Source: Pseudocercospora fijiensis CIRAD86
Taxonomy: Eukaryota; Ascomycota; Dothideomycetes; Mycosphaerellales; Mycosphaerellaceae
NCBI RefSeq assembly: GCF_000340215.1
Contig: NW_006921536.1
Coordinates: 934,446-998,445, forward strand
Length of the DNA stretch: 64,000 bases
Direction of reading: 5' to 3'
Part shown: positions 10,700 to 23,372 of the stretch, one piece after another
Numbering within the stretch: position 1 is the stretch's first letter
Layout: the number at the start of each line of letters is the position of its first letter
Made by a program: the position numbers and the translations under genes
The notes under the pieces: generated by a model
What the model was told of the DNA's origin: nothing
Databases searched by the model: none
The model's input: only the letters and a program-made list of their open reading frames with translations

Positions 10700-12260
10700 G
10701 TAACCTCTCCGAACCGAGCATCGAATTACTATATATACGATATCGCAATCCTCGAGGAACGTATTAAGTTCTATTTCTACTATGCGTAGGTATCCGATAC
10801 TAAAGCTTAAGGATATCTTTAAGACGACGGTATTAATATTAGGCTCCGACGGCTTCGCGACATTAGGAGGTCTCTTTAGCTTTATAAACAAATCCCTAAG
10901 AGTATAGAATAGGAATACCTGCTCGGTATCTACGATATTCTATAGGCCGAGCTGTAATATAAGAGAATTAATAACTATAGACGACGAAATCTCTACTAGT
11001 ACCTACGCTAGAGTTACAATATTGTCGGCCGTAATCGTATCTACAGAGTACTTAGAGACATTAACCTAGTAGGCATCGAGAGGCGGCGTCGGAGTATAAG
11101 ACGCCAATAGTATATATAGCACAAATCTACTAGTCTACGTAGCTAATGCCTTGAATCTAGGGCTAGCTAGCCGTCTCTAGGACCGAACTATTCCTAGTCT
11201 ATAGATGTATACTGCTCCTTCGAACTCTAGGGTTTCTAAATCTACGGCGTAGTTAATACGTTCTTACGAATAATTAAATAGATGTACGTTAGTATTACTG
11301 CTCGCACTACAGTCTTAGTTATAGCCTAATATGTCTCGATTATTAAAACGCTCGGATATGCTCCGCTAATCCTACAATCCGACCGTAGACTAGAGACTAC
11401 TATAGCTACTAACGCCTATATTACGATCCGCCGCACTCTTAATAGCGAGTATAATAAAGAGGCCGCGGAGGATATCGCGCTAATAGAACTAACTTTTAGC
11501 GAAATGGTGCGCTATAGTACAAGCCGCATAAATTAGAGGATTAAGACTATCTAGGGCTAGTCGGCTAAGGCTCTCTTTAGTCTCCGTAAACTCTTCCTTG
11601 CGCTCTATCTGTAAGGGGCATTTCTATCTAACAATAAGTACGACCGGATCGCTATGCTCTTCGTATATATACCGATTATAAGGAGCGTAATAGACGAATT
11701 CTGTTATTTGTAGAACTATTACAAGATTAGAGCTCAAGGCGAGAACGTGCTCTCTAATATTCCGGTCCTCCTCGATAGGCATCTATATAGGTTCGGCGTA
11801 GAGCAGTTCGGCGTTTAAGTACTACCTAAGCTTCTAGTTAATATAAAAGCGGATCTCGAAGGCTTTAACCTAGATAAGTACCTACCCGAAGCTACATTAT
11901 ATATATATACAACGATGCTCGCGGAGTAAGGTTTTGTAATACTATTATAGGGCGGCGAGGTAGATTTCGAACACTAGCAGCTTTACGTATAGGCTTATAT
12001 GCGTTTACGTAAAGCACTACATTCCTTGTTCTAGAGCGGCTAAGATCTACCCGAGTCGGAGCCACTAAGGCACGCTAGGCACTAGCGTCTAAACCGCGAC
12101 AACGATGCAGTCTTTACTACGGCCAATAAGACAAGGTATACTAGGCGCGTTCAACCCGAAGACTAGCCCTTAGCGGACCTCTTAGACGGTCTATACTACA
12201 ATAACTCTAGTAGTAACCTAGGTTATAGAAGTGCCGACGATAAGAATTAGGGAGATAATA
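10700..12260 (+). pseudogene. Integrase-core (rve-like) protein, RIP-inactivated
   Basis: One plus-strand frame runs through this stretch with only TAG/TAA interruptions. Readable parts include GRNRIYRVLRDINLVGIERR, then GPNYS, stop, SIDVYCSFEL, then IYGVVNTFLRIIKQMYVS, ILQSDRRLETT and YSTSRINQRIKTI, stop, G, stop, SAKALF, followed by WNYYKIRAQ-like text with W read as TAG or TTG. The order matches the putative integrase core family found in fungal and animal genomes: dimer segment, aspartate block with LxSDRG-like text, then GxSTxNQRIE. Frames at 10760 and 11243 agree. It is probably the recombinase of one of the elements in block A. Confidence 0.55.
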
Positions 12261-12883
12261 GCGACGGTTAAGACGGGCCGTATTCTAGCTACGCTTTTAA
12301 TTCGTAGACGAGCCTGATTAACCTAACCTAAGAATTAGTAGCTAGCGCTTATTCCGGCAAAGTTCTCGAGCTTAACTTAGTAGCTGCTATCGTTTATTAC
12401 TAGTAGTACCGCTAGTGTATCGAATACAATTTCCTCTCGATCCTTCGTTAACGCTCTTTCCTACTAACCTTCTTACTATACTCGAGGCTCCCTATATATA
12501 CCCTATTGCCTAAGTTAGCGAAGACGCAGCACCGCTAGCAGCAAGGACCTCCTAATCGCGTAAGCGAGCCGCGATAAACCCCCTTTCTCTCCCTATACGT
12601 AGATAGTTAGATAAACCTAATAGATCTCCGTTTCCCTCTTACTCTACTACTTATTATACATCGGTTAAGGCGATAGAGTAGTTAACTACGATGTCTTAAC
12701 GAAGGCCGTAACAATTATCGGAGCTAACGCGTTTCGATAAACAAGAGTACTAGCTCGAGAATGAAGTCTATAGCGTAGCGGGCTTTATATACGAGGAAGA
12801 GTAGGCTAACTGCCTTAAGCCTAGATGCTACTTTTGCGGTTTCTAGAACCCGAAGACTCTATACGAGACTTTTAGAGCTATAA

Positions 12884-12958
12884 TACGGCAGTCGACATTA
12901 CGGCAGTTAATATTACGGCAAACGCTATTACGGCGATCGCTATTACGGCAAACTAGTC
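12884..12958 (+). repeat. 15-bp tandem repeat, five copies
   Basis: Units beginning TACGGC start at 12884, 12899, 12914, 12929 and 12944. The unit length keeps frame. Confidence 0.75.
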
Positions 12959-13389
12959 TATCTATAGCAGGTACTCTAATACTAAACCGGCAATCTTCTA
13001 TGTCTAGTAATAATACCTATATCGTCCGATCGTTATCTCTAGCCCCTCGATCGTAGCAGTAGCAGAGTCGGGCAGCGTTAGTCGTCTCTATATTAGCAGC
13101 TTTATCTTCGTCTCGCGTACCGTCTCGACTATAGCCCGTCCCGCGCTTTACCTATTCTATCGTTAACGAGGTAGAACCCTAACGGTAGAAAAGGCATTTA
13201 AATAAGAAGAATGCCTATACTATACGGAATTACGACTAGGTAGGTATACCTACTAGAGAGAGTACCCTCGGGCGGGGTTCTACTATAAGACTACTAGCAC
13301 TGTAAGTATACACTCCGAACTAGGGGCTCTCGCGAACTCCTACTTTCCGAGCGTATTAGGCTAGGTAGGCGTCGGCCGCAAGTAGGGAA

Positions 13390-14650
13390 GCAAGTTAGCT
13401 AGCAGCGCCTAAGGTATACCGTACTATCTTTAAAGTAACTTATAGCTCTATAGTAGCAGACGAGGAGGGCGTACTCGATTACGCAGATAGCTAACCTTAG
13501 TAGCTATATAATAAGCAAGTCGGGCTACTTCTCGACAACGTGTATATATTTTCTAGCGGCGATCTCATGCATTATATTCTTAATAAGCACGAATGCAATC
13601 CAGAAACCGAGGTTAACGATTACTATCGGCACTTCTTTATTAGTTCTATCGGCAAATCTAAAAATAAACCGCGCGAGCTCGTAGTCGATAGCACACTTCC
13701 CCTAGAGTTACAGATCGTTACCTTTAAGAAGTCAGATAGCTACTAGATGCTCTATATCTATATACTTAGCTTAGACGCGAGGTCTAGGCGATTATACGAG
13801 GCCGCTAAGGCAAAGAAGAAGGAGTGCCGTCTTAAACGTGCTATATAGTAAGAAATATCGAGGCGGTAAGAAACGCTAGACCTTAATAACTCTAGCTAAG
13901 CCTAGGACGATGCCGCCGCCGACGCTATCGACACTATTAAGGACCAACCGGACTTTACTACGCCGATTAAGACGGAACCTCTCGAGTAGTACAAATTAAG
14001 AGTATAGGCAATGCCTTACAAAGAACGGCTAAAGGAGACTAGCTTATAGACATTTAGAATTGCCGTAAAAGCGGACCTAAAGGACGCTATCTTAATTAAT
14101 AATAGCCCTATACCGAGGTCTTAAGGCGATACAGAGGCTACTTAGCAGACATTACGCCTAGATAGAGCTACTAGGAACAATATAGATTCGCGTACAGAAG
14201 GCAGTAATAGGATCGACGTGCCTAAGATATTGCCTTCGCCGCTAATAAGAAAGCCTCCCTCTAACCTACCGAGTACCCCGAAAGGCTAGATAAATCCTCC
14301 TCTAGCTCTACATTCTACGCTACTAAAGCTTAATATCTAGGCCGCTCTAGACAACTAGTTGAATTAGCAATAGCACAAAAGGCCTTCGTAAGAGAACCTA
14401 GAGTAAACGGCCTCTAAGAAGCAGAAGGTCGACTTGCCTAAGGACTCTAGGAAATAGCCTAGCGCAAAGAAGGCGCTACGGCGTAGAGTAAAAGCAAAGA
14501 TTCCTCCTACGGACAGGACTACCCGGCGACGTAGGTAGAAAGAGACAGGAAAGTATACTACGATAGAGGGTGCTAATAACGGGGTCGAGACCGGTATCGA
14601 TAAATAAGAGATATAGGCGCTTAAACTTGTCGTATATTATAAACCTTCTC
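13390..14650 (+). pseudogene. RIP-broken frame, unknown protein
   Basis: A plus-strand frame can be followed for about 400 codons with TAG/TAA interruptions only. It includes an uninterrupted 68-codon piece at 13540-13746 (ILNKHECNPETEVNDYYRHF). Downstream text is rich in Lys, Pro and Ser. No family recognised. Confidence 0.4.
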
Positions 14651-16439
14651 CTAGCCTAACATTCGAGACTTGGCCTAAACAGCTTTCCCTTTATAATTAG
14701 CCTATAGCAACGTATCGAACACGCACCTGTTTAACGCCTACTAAATAGTTTCTTCGCCGAACTACCGAGGCGCTTTTACTAATCTATAGCGAGTAAGTTG
14801 TCGCCCTAATCTATTTAACTTTTAGCAACTTTTAGCAACTTTTAGTAACTTCTAGAACGTTGCTCTGTCGACGGAATAAGGTATCGCGCTAATCCGCACT
14901 CTGTTTAACGTTCTCTAACCGTAACTTTTAGCAACTTTTAGCAACTTTTAGTAACTTTCAGAACGTTACTCTATTAATAGAATAAGGTGCTGCCCTTAAA
15001 GAGGTCGATTGAATATAGGTTCAAGAGCAATCTATTATAGTATAGGATAGCGCTACTATCAATTTTATCGGAAATTAGATCTCGGACTAGCCTTATATAC
15101 TAAGGACGCGTAACTAGAGGCGGAAGCCTACGAGAATGATAGTTACTAGCAAGATACCGACCTCTGTCTCACCGTTAAAGAGCTTAAACGTCGAAATTTA
15201 TAAGTCGTACGCGATACCGGATGCTCTATACTAATACTAGTATAAAAGCTACCTTCTACTCCGTAAGCGGCTATCTTCCGTACGATAGATACGGCAATCC
15301 CTTCTAGTACGGGGTTCTATATACTATATAGCAATACTAGCATCTTATCTCGAATAGGAGCTTCTATATAGCGACTAGACGAATAGTACCTAGTAGCCGA
15401 CTTTACGCTATTCCCTAAAACGCCTTACTATAAGAGGAGTAGATGCGAGATCGCACAATATAATAGCGGCTCTTTAGTAGGAATAGCAACTAACCCTATA
15501 GTCTTGCCTTAGGAAGCAAGACATATAGTTCGATATATATATAGCTAGTATATAGTCGCTAGAGACAGGCCTCGTAGAACATTTCGATCGAGCGTGCTTT
15601 TACTAACTACTACTAAGAATCTTACGTAGTATATGTACGAATTCAACCGGTCCGGCTTTAAGCTAGGTATACAGCTATTGCTCGGATAGCTCTACTACTT
15701 TATGCCTCTAATAAGATCTAGGCGGGCCGTGCTTGCTATAAGAGGGAGGTACTAGTCGCGGAGTTTTAGGCGTAGTTGCGAACTTTTAGGCGTAGTTGCG
15801 TTGCTAGCTAGCGCTTATGCCCGTTACTAAGAATGCCAAGCTATTAGATAATAGCTAAAGTAAAGCCGGGTTGTTAACAATAATAGTGCGAGGTGAGATC
15901 CGATAGACTTCGTATTATCGGGTATAATAATAGTAGTAGAAATGATACTTTCGCGTATTCTACTTCTTCTCTTCCTTTCTTCTTTAGCGATACAGATATT
16001 ATCCTTGCCTTTAACACCTCGCCGTCGCTACCGCTACTATATCTAACTAAGAATTTAATAATATTGCGGACTTTGCGATCGACTTCCTATCTTCTAGGGC
16101 GTAGGCGCTTCTACTATAATAGTAGCAGTAGTAGTAGCAGTAGTAGGACTTCTCGGTTTAGGATGTTAACGTACTAGACTTATATGTTTTCGAGCCTTCG
16201 AGCTTCGCTTTATTTAAGTAGTAGCTAATGTATCTTAGCGTCGTTAGTATAGCGCTACTAGCTCTAGCAGTACTATCTCGCCGCTCTAGTCTAAGTGCGT
16301 AGGCACGTCGCTAGCAAGATCGCTCTCGCTAAGGTCTGCCTCTTATCTCTCTACCTCCGCCTCCGCCTCCGCCTCTAGCTTCGTCTTTAGTAACTATAAC
16401 TAGGGCACTACTACCGCTAGTACCTACTCTAGCTCTAGT

Positions 16440-16782
16440 ACTACTAACTTAGGCTCCGAAGAAGAAGAAGAAGGGTCTAAGTAGCCTACGCATTGCGCTA
16501 CGCTACCTAGAGGCTAAAAATGCCTACTATTCTAAATCTGCAAAGCTATAGGTATAGAGCTTAAACGAGACGCAGATTAGATTAACGTATATCGGCCGTA
16601 TCGAAGAGATAGATAGTAGAGAGCTATATATGCCTACTTGCAAGCGCTGTGCCCGTCTAGGCTATACTTGTCGTATATATACTAAGGAGGGCAAGACGGT
16701 ATATAATAGTAGTGCTAGCAACAAGAAGTGCGGCCGCTATCGATACCGTAGAGTCGGCAACTATAAGTGTATAGATTCTTAA
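16440..16782 (+). pseudogene. Cysteine-rich (zinc-binding type) protein remnant
   Basis: The frame ends at TAA 16780-16782. The last 50 codons are uninterrupted from ATG 16630 and contain PTCKRCARLGYTC, then KKCGRYRYRRVGNYKC. This pair of C-x2-C-x6-C-like units has one Cys of the second unit apparently lost to Tyr (TGT/TGC to TAT/TAC, a RIP-type change). Upstream codons continue in frame (RLTYIGRIEEIDSRELY) with two TAG stops near 16549-16557. It could be part of a transposon protein. No named family. Confidence 0.45.
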
Positions 16783-17915
16783 TTTGAAATAATACTGCTG
16801 TCTCTACCTCCCTATAATATGCTTTTATCTTCTATCTCTTATTGTATAGACTCTCCATTCTCCTACTTATAATGTTCTCTAATAGTGTCGCTAGGTAACA
16901 CAGGTTAGAATGTCGTCGCTTATACTCTCTAAATAATTCCCTAATTATTTCAAGAGCTATCCTTATCGTAAATTCGGTAGAATTAAGGCGCGCGGATAAT
17001 ACCTAGAGGCGTAGAAACAGTGGATTAGACTTAGTCGTTTTGAATGTTAGTAATGCGAAAGAGGAAAGGACAAGGATGCCGATCCCGCTAAGACCCCGGA
17101 TTTACTATAATAGAGCCCTTAATTGGCGGGATTAAATATCGCGAATCCTTCCCTCCGCGTATTATAATACTAGCTTTACGACTCTCGCGGTATTCGACTT
17201 TCACAATAGTATAATATCTAATTTAGCGAGATACGTCGATTAGGCGCATTTCTAGCAAAAGGCGCTAACAAAAGTGTCTAACACGATAACGATAGCGTCC
17301 TTAGGTATACCGAAGAACCGCCTCCGAGCCTAAGCATCTCCTCGAAGTCTAACAATAACACTAAAACCAGAACTATACTTATTGCACCGCAGCTATTAGC
17401 ACTATAACATATACGGCAAGGATAGATACGTAGAGTAATAATATGCATTCGAGAACCTAGCGGCCTCTTACGTTAACACCCTCCTATTACTTAGACTCTC
17501 CCTAAGTTACGATCTACTAGAAGGACTTAGTTGCTATAGAAGGCAGAGAAAACGAACAGTAGCGTCCGGGGATCTAATTTCCTAGCGGCTACTAAGCGGC
17601 TATAGAAGCATATACTACGAAGCATATACTAGAAGTATACATTGCCTATAGACTTACACTCGAGCGAGCCGAAGCAAGCCGTTATTATAAAAAGTCCTTA
17701 ACGCATTCTATTACTAACTATAGTACGCATAACTAAAGGACCCGAAGGACTAGGACAAGGTATATAGAACGGGTACTTATTACAAGCATATAAAACACGT
17801 GCGTATATACTAGCGAACTTAAAGAGTTAGATGCTAGGTACTAACCGATACTATATAGAGAACAAAGGTTAAACCGCGCCCGAAGATGTTAAAAGACATA
17901 AGGTATGTTTTTGTC

Positions 17916-18062
17916 GAGAGTGCGCACTATAGGTATAAAGCAGTCTTAATACGCTCGGTTCGGGGAGAGTGCGTACTGCAGGTATAAAGCAGTCTTAATG
18001 CGCTCGGTTCGGAGAGAGTGCGTACTATAGGTGTAAAGCAGTCTTAATACGCTCGGTCTTAA
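17916..18062 (+). repeat. 49-bp tandem repeat, three copies
   Basis: Units beginning GAGAGTGCG start at 17916, 17965 and 18014. They differ mostly at C/T and G/A positions. Confidence 0.8.
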
Positions 18063-19336
18063 TGCCCCTATAGAGACGTCTTACCTAAGGACGCCTGTTC
18101 GTACCGCGGAACTATAGTATAGCTAAACCCTTATACGGTCGCAGCCGAAATCAGCTACCGCGCACTCGCTTCCTAGAGCGCTATATCCGACATCGTACGC
18201 TCCTATTACCGAGTAGAAGATTAAGACAATTATAGCTGTTAGGAGTCTGAATTCGAACTAAATCGGGATTCGAGAACAACCTATACAATTACGCAAGCTT
18301 AACTAGATATACGTTTAGTATCTAGAGAAGAGCCTAACGTAGGAAGCCCTTATAGCAATAGATAAGAAGACTATCTACTAAGGAATTACCTAACAGTAAT
18401 GCTACGAACCTATCTACTTATTAGGAGAGAGGGCGTCGGTATACCTTATTAAAGAGTTTTTACCTTAGCCGATGCTTTATCGGTGTAACTTACTAAAGAG
18501 TTTTTACCTTAGCTAAGCCTATTAGAGACCTCTATAGTTTGTACTACGCTTAAACCAAACAACCCTCGTTAGGCCTTATTAGTAGTGTTTGCTACGTCGA
18601 GTGCGCAGTCGGCGCCTATCGGAGTCTACTAGTTATCGCCGCAGTTAGGAGATCCTCGCTAGCAGTATATGCGCTACTATATCGGCATTACTCCCTAATC
18701 CTCGCTCCTCGCTAGTAGTATATGTATACCGCTATAATAGCTCGCTCGGATCCGACTACTTATCTCTAACTATCTTACTAAGCGGCTCTAGCGATAGCAA
18801 GTCGTAGAACTAGCAAGGAATCCGGTATTAATCGCTATAGAGCTACCTATATACGACAAAGGAGGAATAGACACTATCGCTAGTTACGCGCGAGGCGGAT
18901 ACCGGTATATAGGTAGTAGTGTTATTAGTGTATACTGTCGCTAGTTACGTAATACGGATACCGGTACACAGTTAGTGTTAATGTAAAGAAGAAGAAGAAG
19001 TAGTAGTTAGAAAGCGAATTGCTATATATAACGGCGTAGGTAAGGTTTTACGCTATATCGTATAACGAATATCTAGGCACCGATAACGGCTATACATTAT
19101 CGCACTACACTATACTACACTTCCGAAGGCAAGAGCAAGCTCCTTCTACCTAAAGTGCAGCTTTCTTAGTATACCGACAGCGAGATTACTACGGCTAGTA
19201 GGAGCAGCTACGGTAGAGCGAGCCTCTTAACGTACTTACCGATAGCAACGACGAGGTATTCTTAGGAGCCGAGCGTACTGTCTTAGAGGAAGCGATTAAT
19301 AGGCGAGATTATAAACTAGAGACTATATCAAACCTT

Positions 19337-19712
19337 GCAAGATCTACTACCGCCGGGGTTGCTAAAAGTTAATAAAAGTTACTAAAAATTCTTAGACTTG
19401 CCGAGCATATGCTTAAGGAGCTGTTTAAATGCAAGATCTACTACCGCCGGGGTTGCTAAAAGTTAATAAAAGTTTCTAAATGTTCTTACCCTTGCCGAGC
19501 ATATACTCGAGGAGCTATTCGAATACAAGATCTACTGCCGCCGGGGTTGCTAAAAGTTAATAAAAGTTTCTAAATGTTCTTACCCTTACCGAGTATATGC
19601 TCGAGGAGCTGTTCGAATACAAGATCTACTATCGCCGAGTTACTAAAGATTACTAAATGTTCTCGAGATTGCCGAGTATACACTCGAATGCTAGATCTAC
19701 TGCGATTACGGG
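19337..19712 (+). repeat. 94-bp tandem repeat, four copies
   Basis: Units starting with (G/A)CAAGATCTACT lie at 19337, 19431, 19525 and 19619. Each contains the decamer pair TTGCTAAAAG-TTAATAAAAG and a conserved CCGAGCATAT segment. The same CAAGATCTAC cassette reappears at 30.7-31.3 kb. Confidence 0.8.
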
Positions 19713-21089
19713 TAGGAATGTTACGGCTAATGCTAATAACCTCTATAGCCTTATACGTATACGCTAACGGAAGTTTATATCCGATTAGAACTTTTAGCAA
19801 CTTTTAGCAACTTTTAGCCAATTGTTAGAACATCCGAGGTCGACTATCTTCCGGCCTGCCGACGTTATACGCTAAACGCGAGGAGACGCGACATTGCAAT
19901 ACTACTACGATATTTAAGACGAACAACGAGGTACTATAGGTCACTTTTATACGAACGCGCGAATCGAGCTCGATACGGAAGCATTAAAAAGCCGCGAATA
20001 GATAGCACTACTCGGACTAAGGGACGCCGAGAGATGCTAAGTAGAAGATGCTAAAAGATACTAAAAGATGCTAGAAATTAGTATAGGGCGAGATCGTATA
20101 TCTAGACGCCGTAGTCGCAAAGTGTCCTTATATAGACACTATATAGCAATACCGCTAAAAGACAGGCTGCATCTTAATAACTTACCAACTTCGTCGATTC
20201 TAAGCCTATTAAGCGCTTTATAGCATATATCTTTACTAGAAGACGACGAAGAATACAACATCGTTAAGCGCTTTGTAGCGTATATCTTCGAGCATAAGGA
20301 CTACGAGAAGGACTACGAGAAGGGCTACGAAGAAGCGGATATACTCGAGATAGGAAAGTATACTAGCTACGGCGACTAGGCTATACCTAGCTAATAATTC
20401 CGAGATTAACGATTTATCGACATTAGGTAGTCCGGTTTGATCTTTAGTATAGCAAATCGTTATTATAGGTCGCGGCGATGCCTCCGCCGATAGTACGACT
20501 AATAGCTAACTACATTTCTAGAAATTGTCGGTACGATAGAAGAAAAGTAGTAGCACGGAATGCGGTCGTTATAGTATATTTATGTCAAAACAGCTATCGA
20601 GAATGCAGATATTGTTTATTTAAACTACCGGTCGTTATACAACATCTCGCTATAGTAAGTAGCAGCGTATTGTTCCTTCGGTTGTCGGCGGAAGTAGGTA
20701 TACTCGATATAGTTAGTATCGGCCGAACGAGATATATCGAAGAGCCTAATTCTATAGACACTAAATTCGAGAGATACTAGCTATACTAGTTGCCGAGAAG
20801 GAAGAATTTAGCGAGGTTACTGTACCTACCTTTAGCGCTATTTAAGGCGATCCTTACCTCCGCGAGAACATTAACGAGGATACGAGGGGCGTATATGTCT
20901 CTTAAGAAGACTATATCTAGCGATTGTTCTAATGTCAATATTTGCAACTTTTTAGTAGAGACGAAAGCTAAACTGCAGCAGAATACTAGCAATACCGCTA
21001 GCCTAGAAGCAGAATCTCAGACATTGCCGCTAGTCCGGAGTTAGAACATTAGGATTACGGCTAGGTCTAATGCCGAATCTTAGATATTA

Positions 21090-21275
21090 CCGCTAGCCTA
21101 GAAGCAGAATCTTACATATACCGCTAGCCTAGAAGCAGAATCTTATATATACCGCTAGCCTAGAAGCAGAATCTTACATATACCGCTAGCCTAGAAGCAG
21201 AATCTTATATATACCGCTAGCCTAGAAGCAGAATCTTATATATACCGCTAGCTCGGATGCCGAATCGCATTATTA
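21090..21275 (+). repeat. 31-bp minisatellite, six copies plus degenerate flanks
   Basis: Units beginning CCGCTAGCCTAGAAGCAG start at 21090, 21121, 21152, 21183, 21214 and 21245. Degenerate copies occur from about 20990 and up to about 21330. The unit is not a multiple of three, so it is not a simple coding repeat. Confidence 0.85.
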
Positions 21276-23244
21276 CAGCTATTTCGAAAGCAGAATCGCA
21301 GACATTACCGACAGTTTATAGTCGAAACTTGATACTGCCGCTAGATTAGAAACTGAAATTTAACTATTACCGCCTGTCTGTAGCGGAAATCTAGTGCTCG
21401 CTATCGGGTTTCAATCGAATCTAAATACTATTACTACCTTCTACTAGAAATCTCGTATATACCATCGCTTTCTAGTTAAAATCTAATAGTGCTTTTGCCT
21501 AATAGCTCGTTAAAGCTTTAGTAGATTGACCGATTAATTAACGTAGCAACCGTCTAGTATCGCCTATTAATAAGCTAGTCTGTCCTATAGCAGTATCGAC
21601 GGCGATAGGAAGAGCTATACTCAGCCTGGCGCACTCTTAAATATAACAGAGGTCGCTAAGTCAAACGTCGATAATAACGCCGAGCTAGGCTACATTATTA
21701 GTACTAACCCTTAAGAACAGTTATAACGAAGCCGTTAAGATCCCCCCCTCTATTACTAGGAGCCGTCGCTATCGTGTTAAGCACTTTTACTAGCTTGTAT
21801 TAGCGGAAAGTAGCTTAATCGACTCTATTTAATAGTGCCTCTATTATTCGTTTCCCTCTATTAATCTATAAATAAAGACGCTACCGGTATACTATAGCAA
21901 TCCGAGAAGGACTTCTACTATAGACCTATAGAGTGCCTGTTAGTACGCTAGCAAGTTGAGGAACAAGGATACTAGAATATTAATACAGTAGCAGGATTAG
22001 TAGAGCGAGAAGAGACTTTATTTGTAATAGCAGAACTGCTATACCTAAACGCTAAATAGAAGACCCGCTAAGAGTATAAAAACAAAGCAAAGAATATAGC
22101 CTATTATGCCCGAAGGCTAGCAAATAGCAACAGTAAAGCAAAGAAACAAACAAAGAAGCAGACTAGCTGCTATACCTAAACGCTAAACACCGAACACCTT
22201 TAGTAAGCATCGTGCGACTTACTGCTATATTTTAGGTCTTACTACGCGAACAAGCAAAAGAATCAGCAGGCGGCGAGGCTACCGCAAGCACTACTACCTA
22301 TCCTACTATCCTTGCTACTACTATAGCCGCTACCGAAGCTATCGCCGAAACTATCTAGCTTTAGAGCTAGGCTCTTAAGCTCGAGCCTAGGCTCCTCGTC
22401 GCGGTAAGAGTAAGGGATCTAAAACAATGTTAGCTTTATGTCTTAATATTAGTACAAGAAGACAAGACTAGAATGCTATACCTTACGGAGACGATAGCGA
22501 GCACAACTACGGCTAGGCTTCTTAATAAAGGCCTTAATGCCCTCTAAATAACCCTAGTATTCGAAGCCGTCGCGACGGTAGGCATCGTACGGGCGAGCAA
22601 AGCGACGGCCTAACGTCGTCTCTATAATGCGGACAACGTAGTATAGCTACGGGAAGCGATTAGCATAGGCGGCTACAAATATGTTAACTCTTAGTTCTAT
22701 CGCTTACTCGATTAATACAACTTACGGTCGATAGTGCCCGGAGACTACTAATGTCCTATTGCCTAAGTAGGCTTAGGCGTCGTGCCTAGAATCGGCGGTC
22801 TAGCAGGCTAAGGGCGAGGCACGATAGTACCTCCGGCCGGGATAGGCGGCATATTGCTAACCTGCCCGCCTATTATCGGTACGGCGGCCGGCGGAGCGAA
22901 GAAAGGAACGGCGGTAGTAGGAGGCGGCGCAAACGCGGCGGCAGTAGGGCTAGTAAAGGGTTTATTCTCGCTATAGCATAGTTAGCAATTGCACTTCTAC
23001 GACAGCATAATAGGAATTAGTTACTTACTCTTCGTTATCGTCGCTACTAGCGGTAGCAGGATTGTAGTCGTTACTATAGCATAGTTAGCATCTACTATAA
23101 CAGTAAGCGGTGCGAAGCAATAACTTACTCGTCGCTAATAGGGCTAAAGTTAATGTCGTCGTCGCTATAATATAGTTAGTATGCTAACACTACCGACGAC
23201 TAGAGCTTTAAGACACTTACTTACTGTCTTGCGGCGTAACTAGT

Positions 23245-23372
23245 AGAGTAGGAGTAGGAGCGGGTGCTAGAGCTAGAGCTAGAGCTAGAACTAGAACTAG
23301 AGCTAGAGCTAGAGCAGGAGCAGGAGCAGGTGCTAGAGCAGGAGCAGGTGCTAGAGCTAGTACTAGCGCTAG
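23245..23372 (+). repeat. Hexanucleotide repeat (GCTAGA/GCAGGA)n
   Basis: About 20 units alternate GCTAGA with GCAGGA and AACTAG-type variants. The variants are those expected if CAG became TAG in an ancestral (GCAGGA)n run. Confidence 0.75.

Noticed and set aside
20478..20780. A 100-codon open frame in block A as a gene
   Set aside because: It has RIP composition, an overlapping antisense frame of similar quality and no family motifs.
21090..21275. A CRISPR-like array (31-bp units)
   Set aside because: The units are contiguous with no unique spacers, in a eukaryotic nuclear genome; it is a minisatellite.
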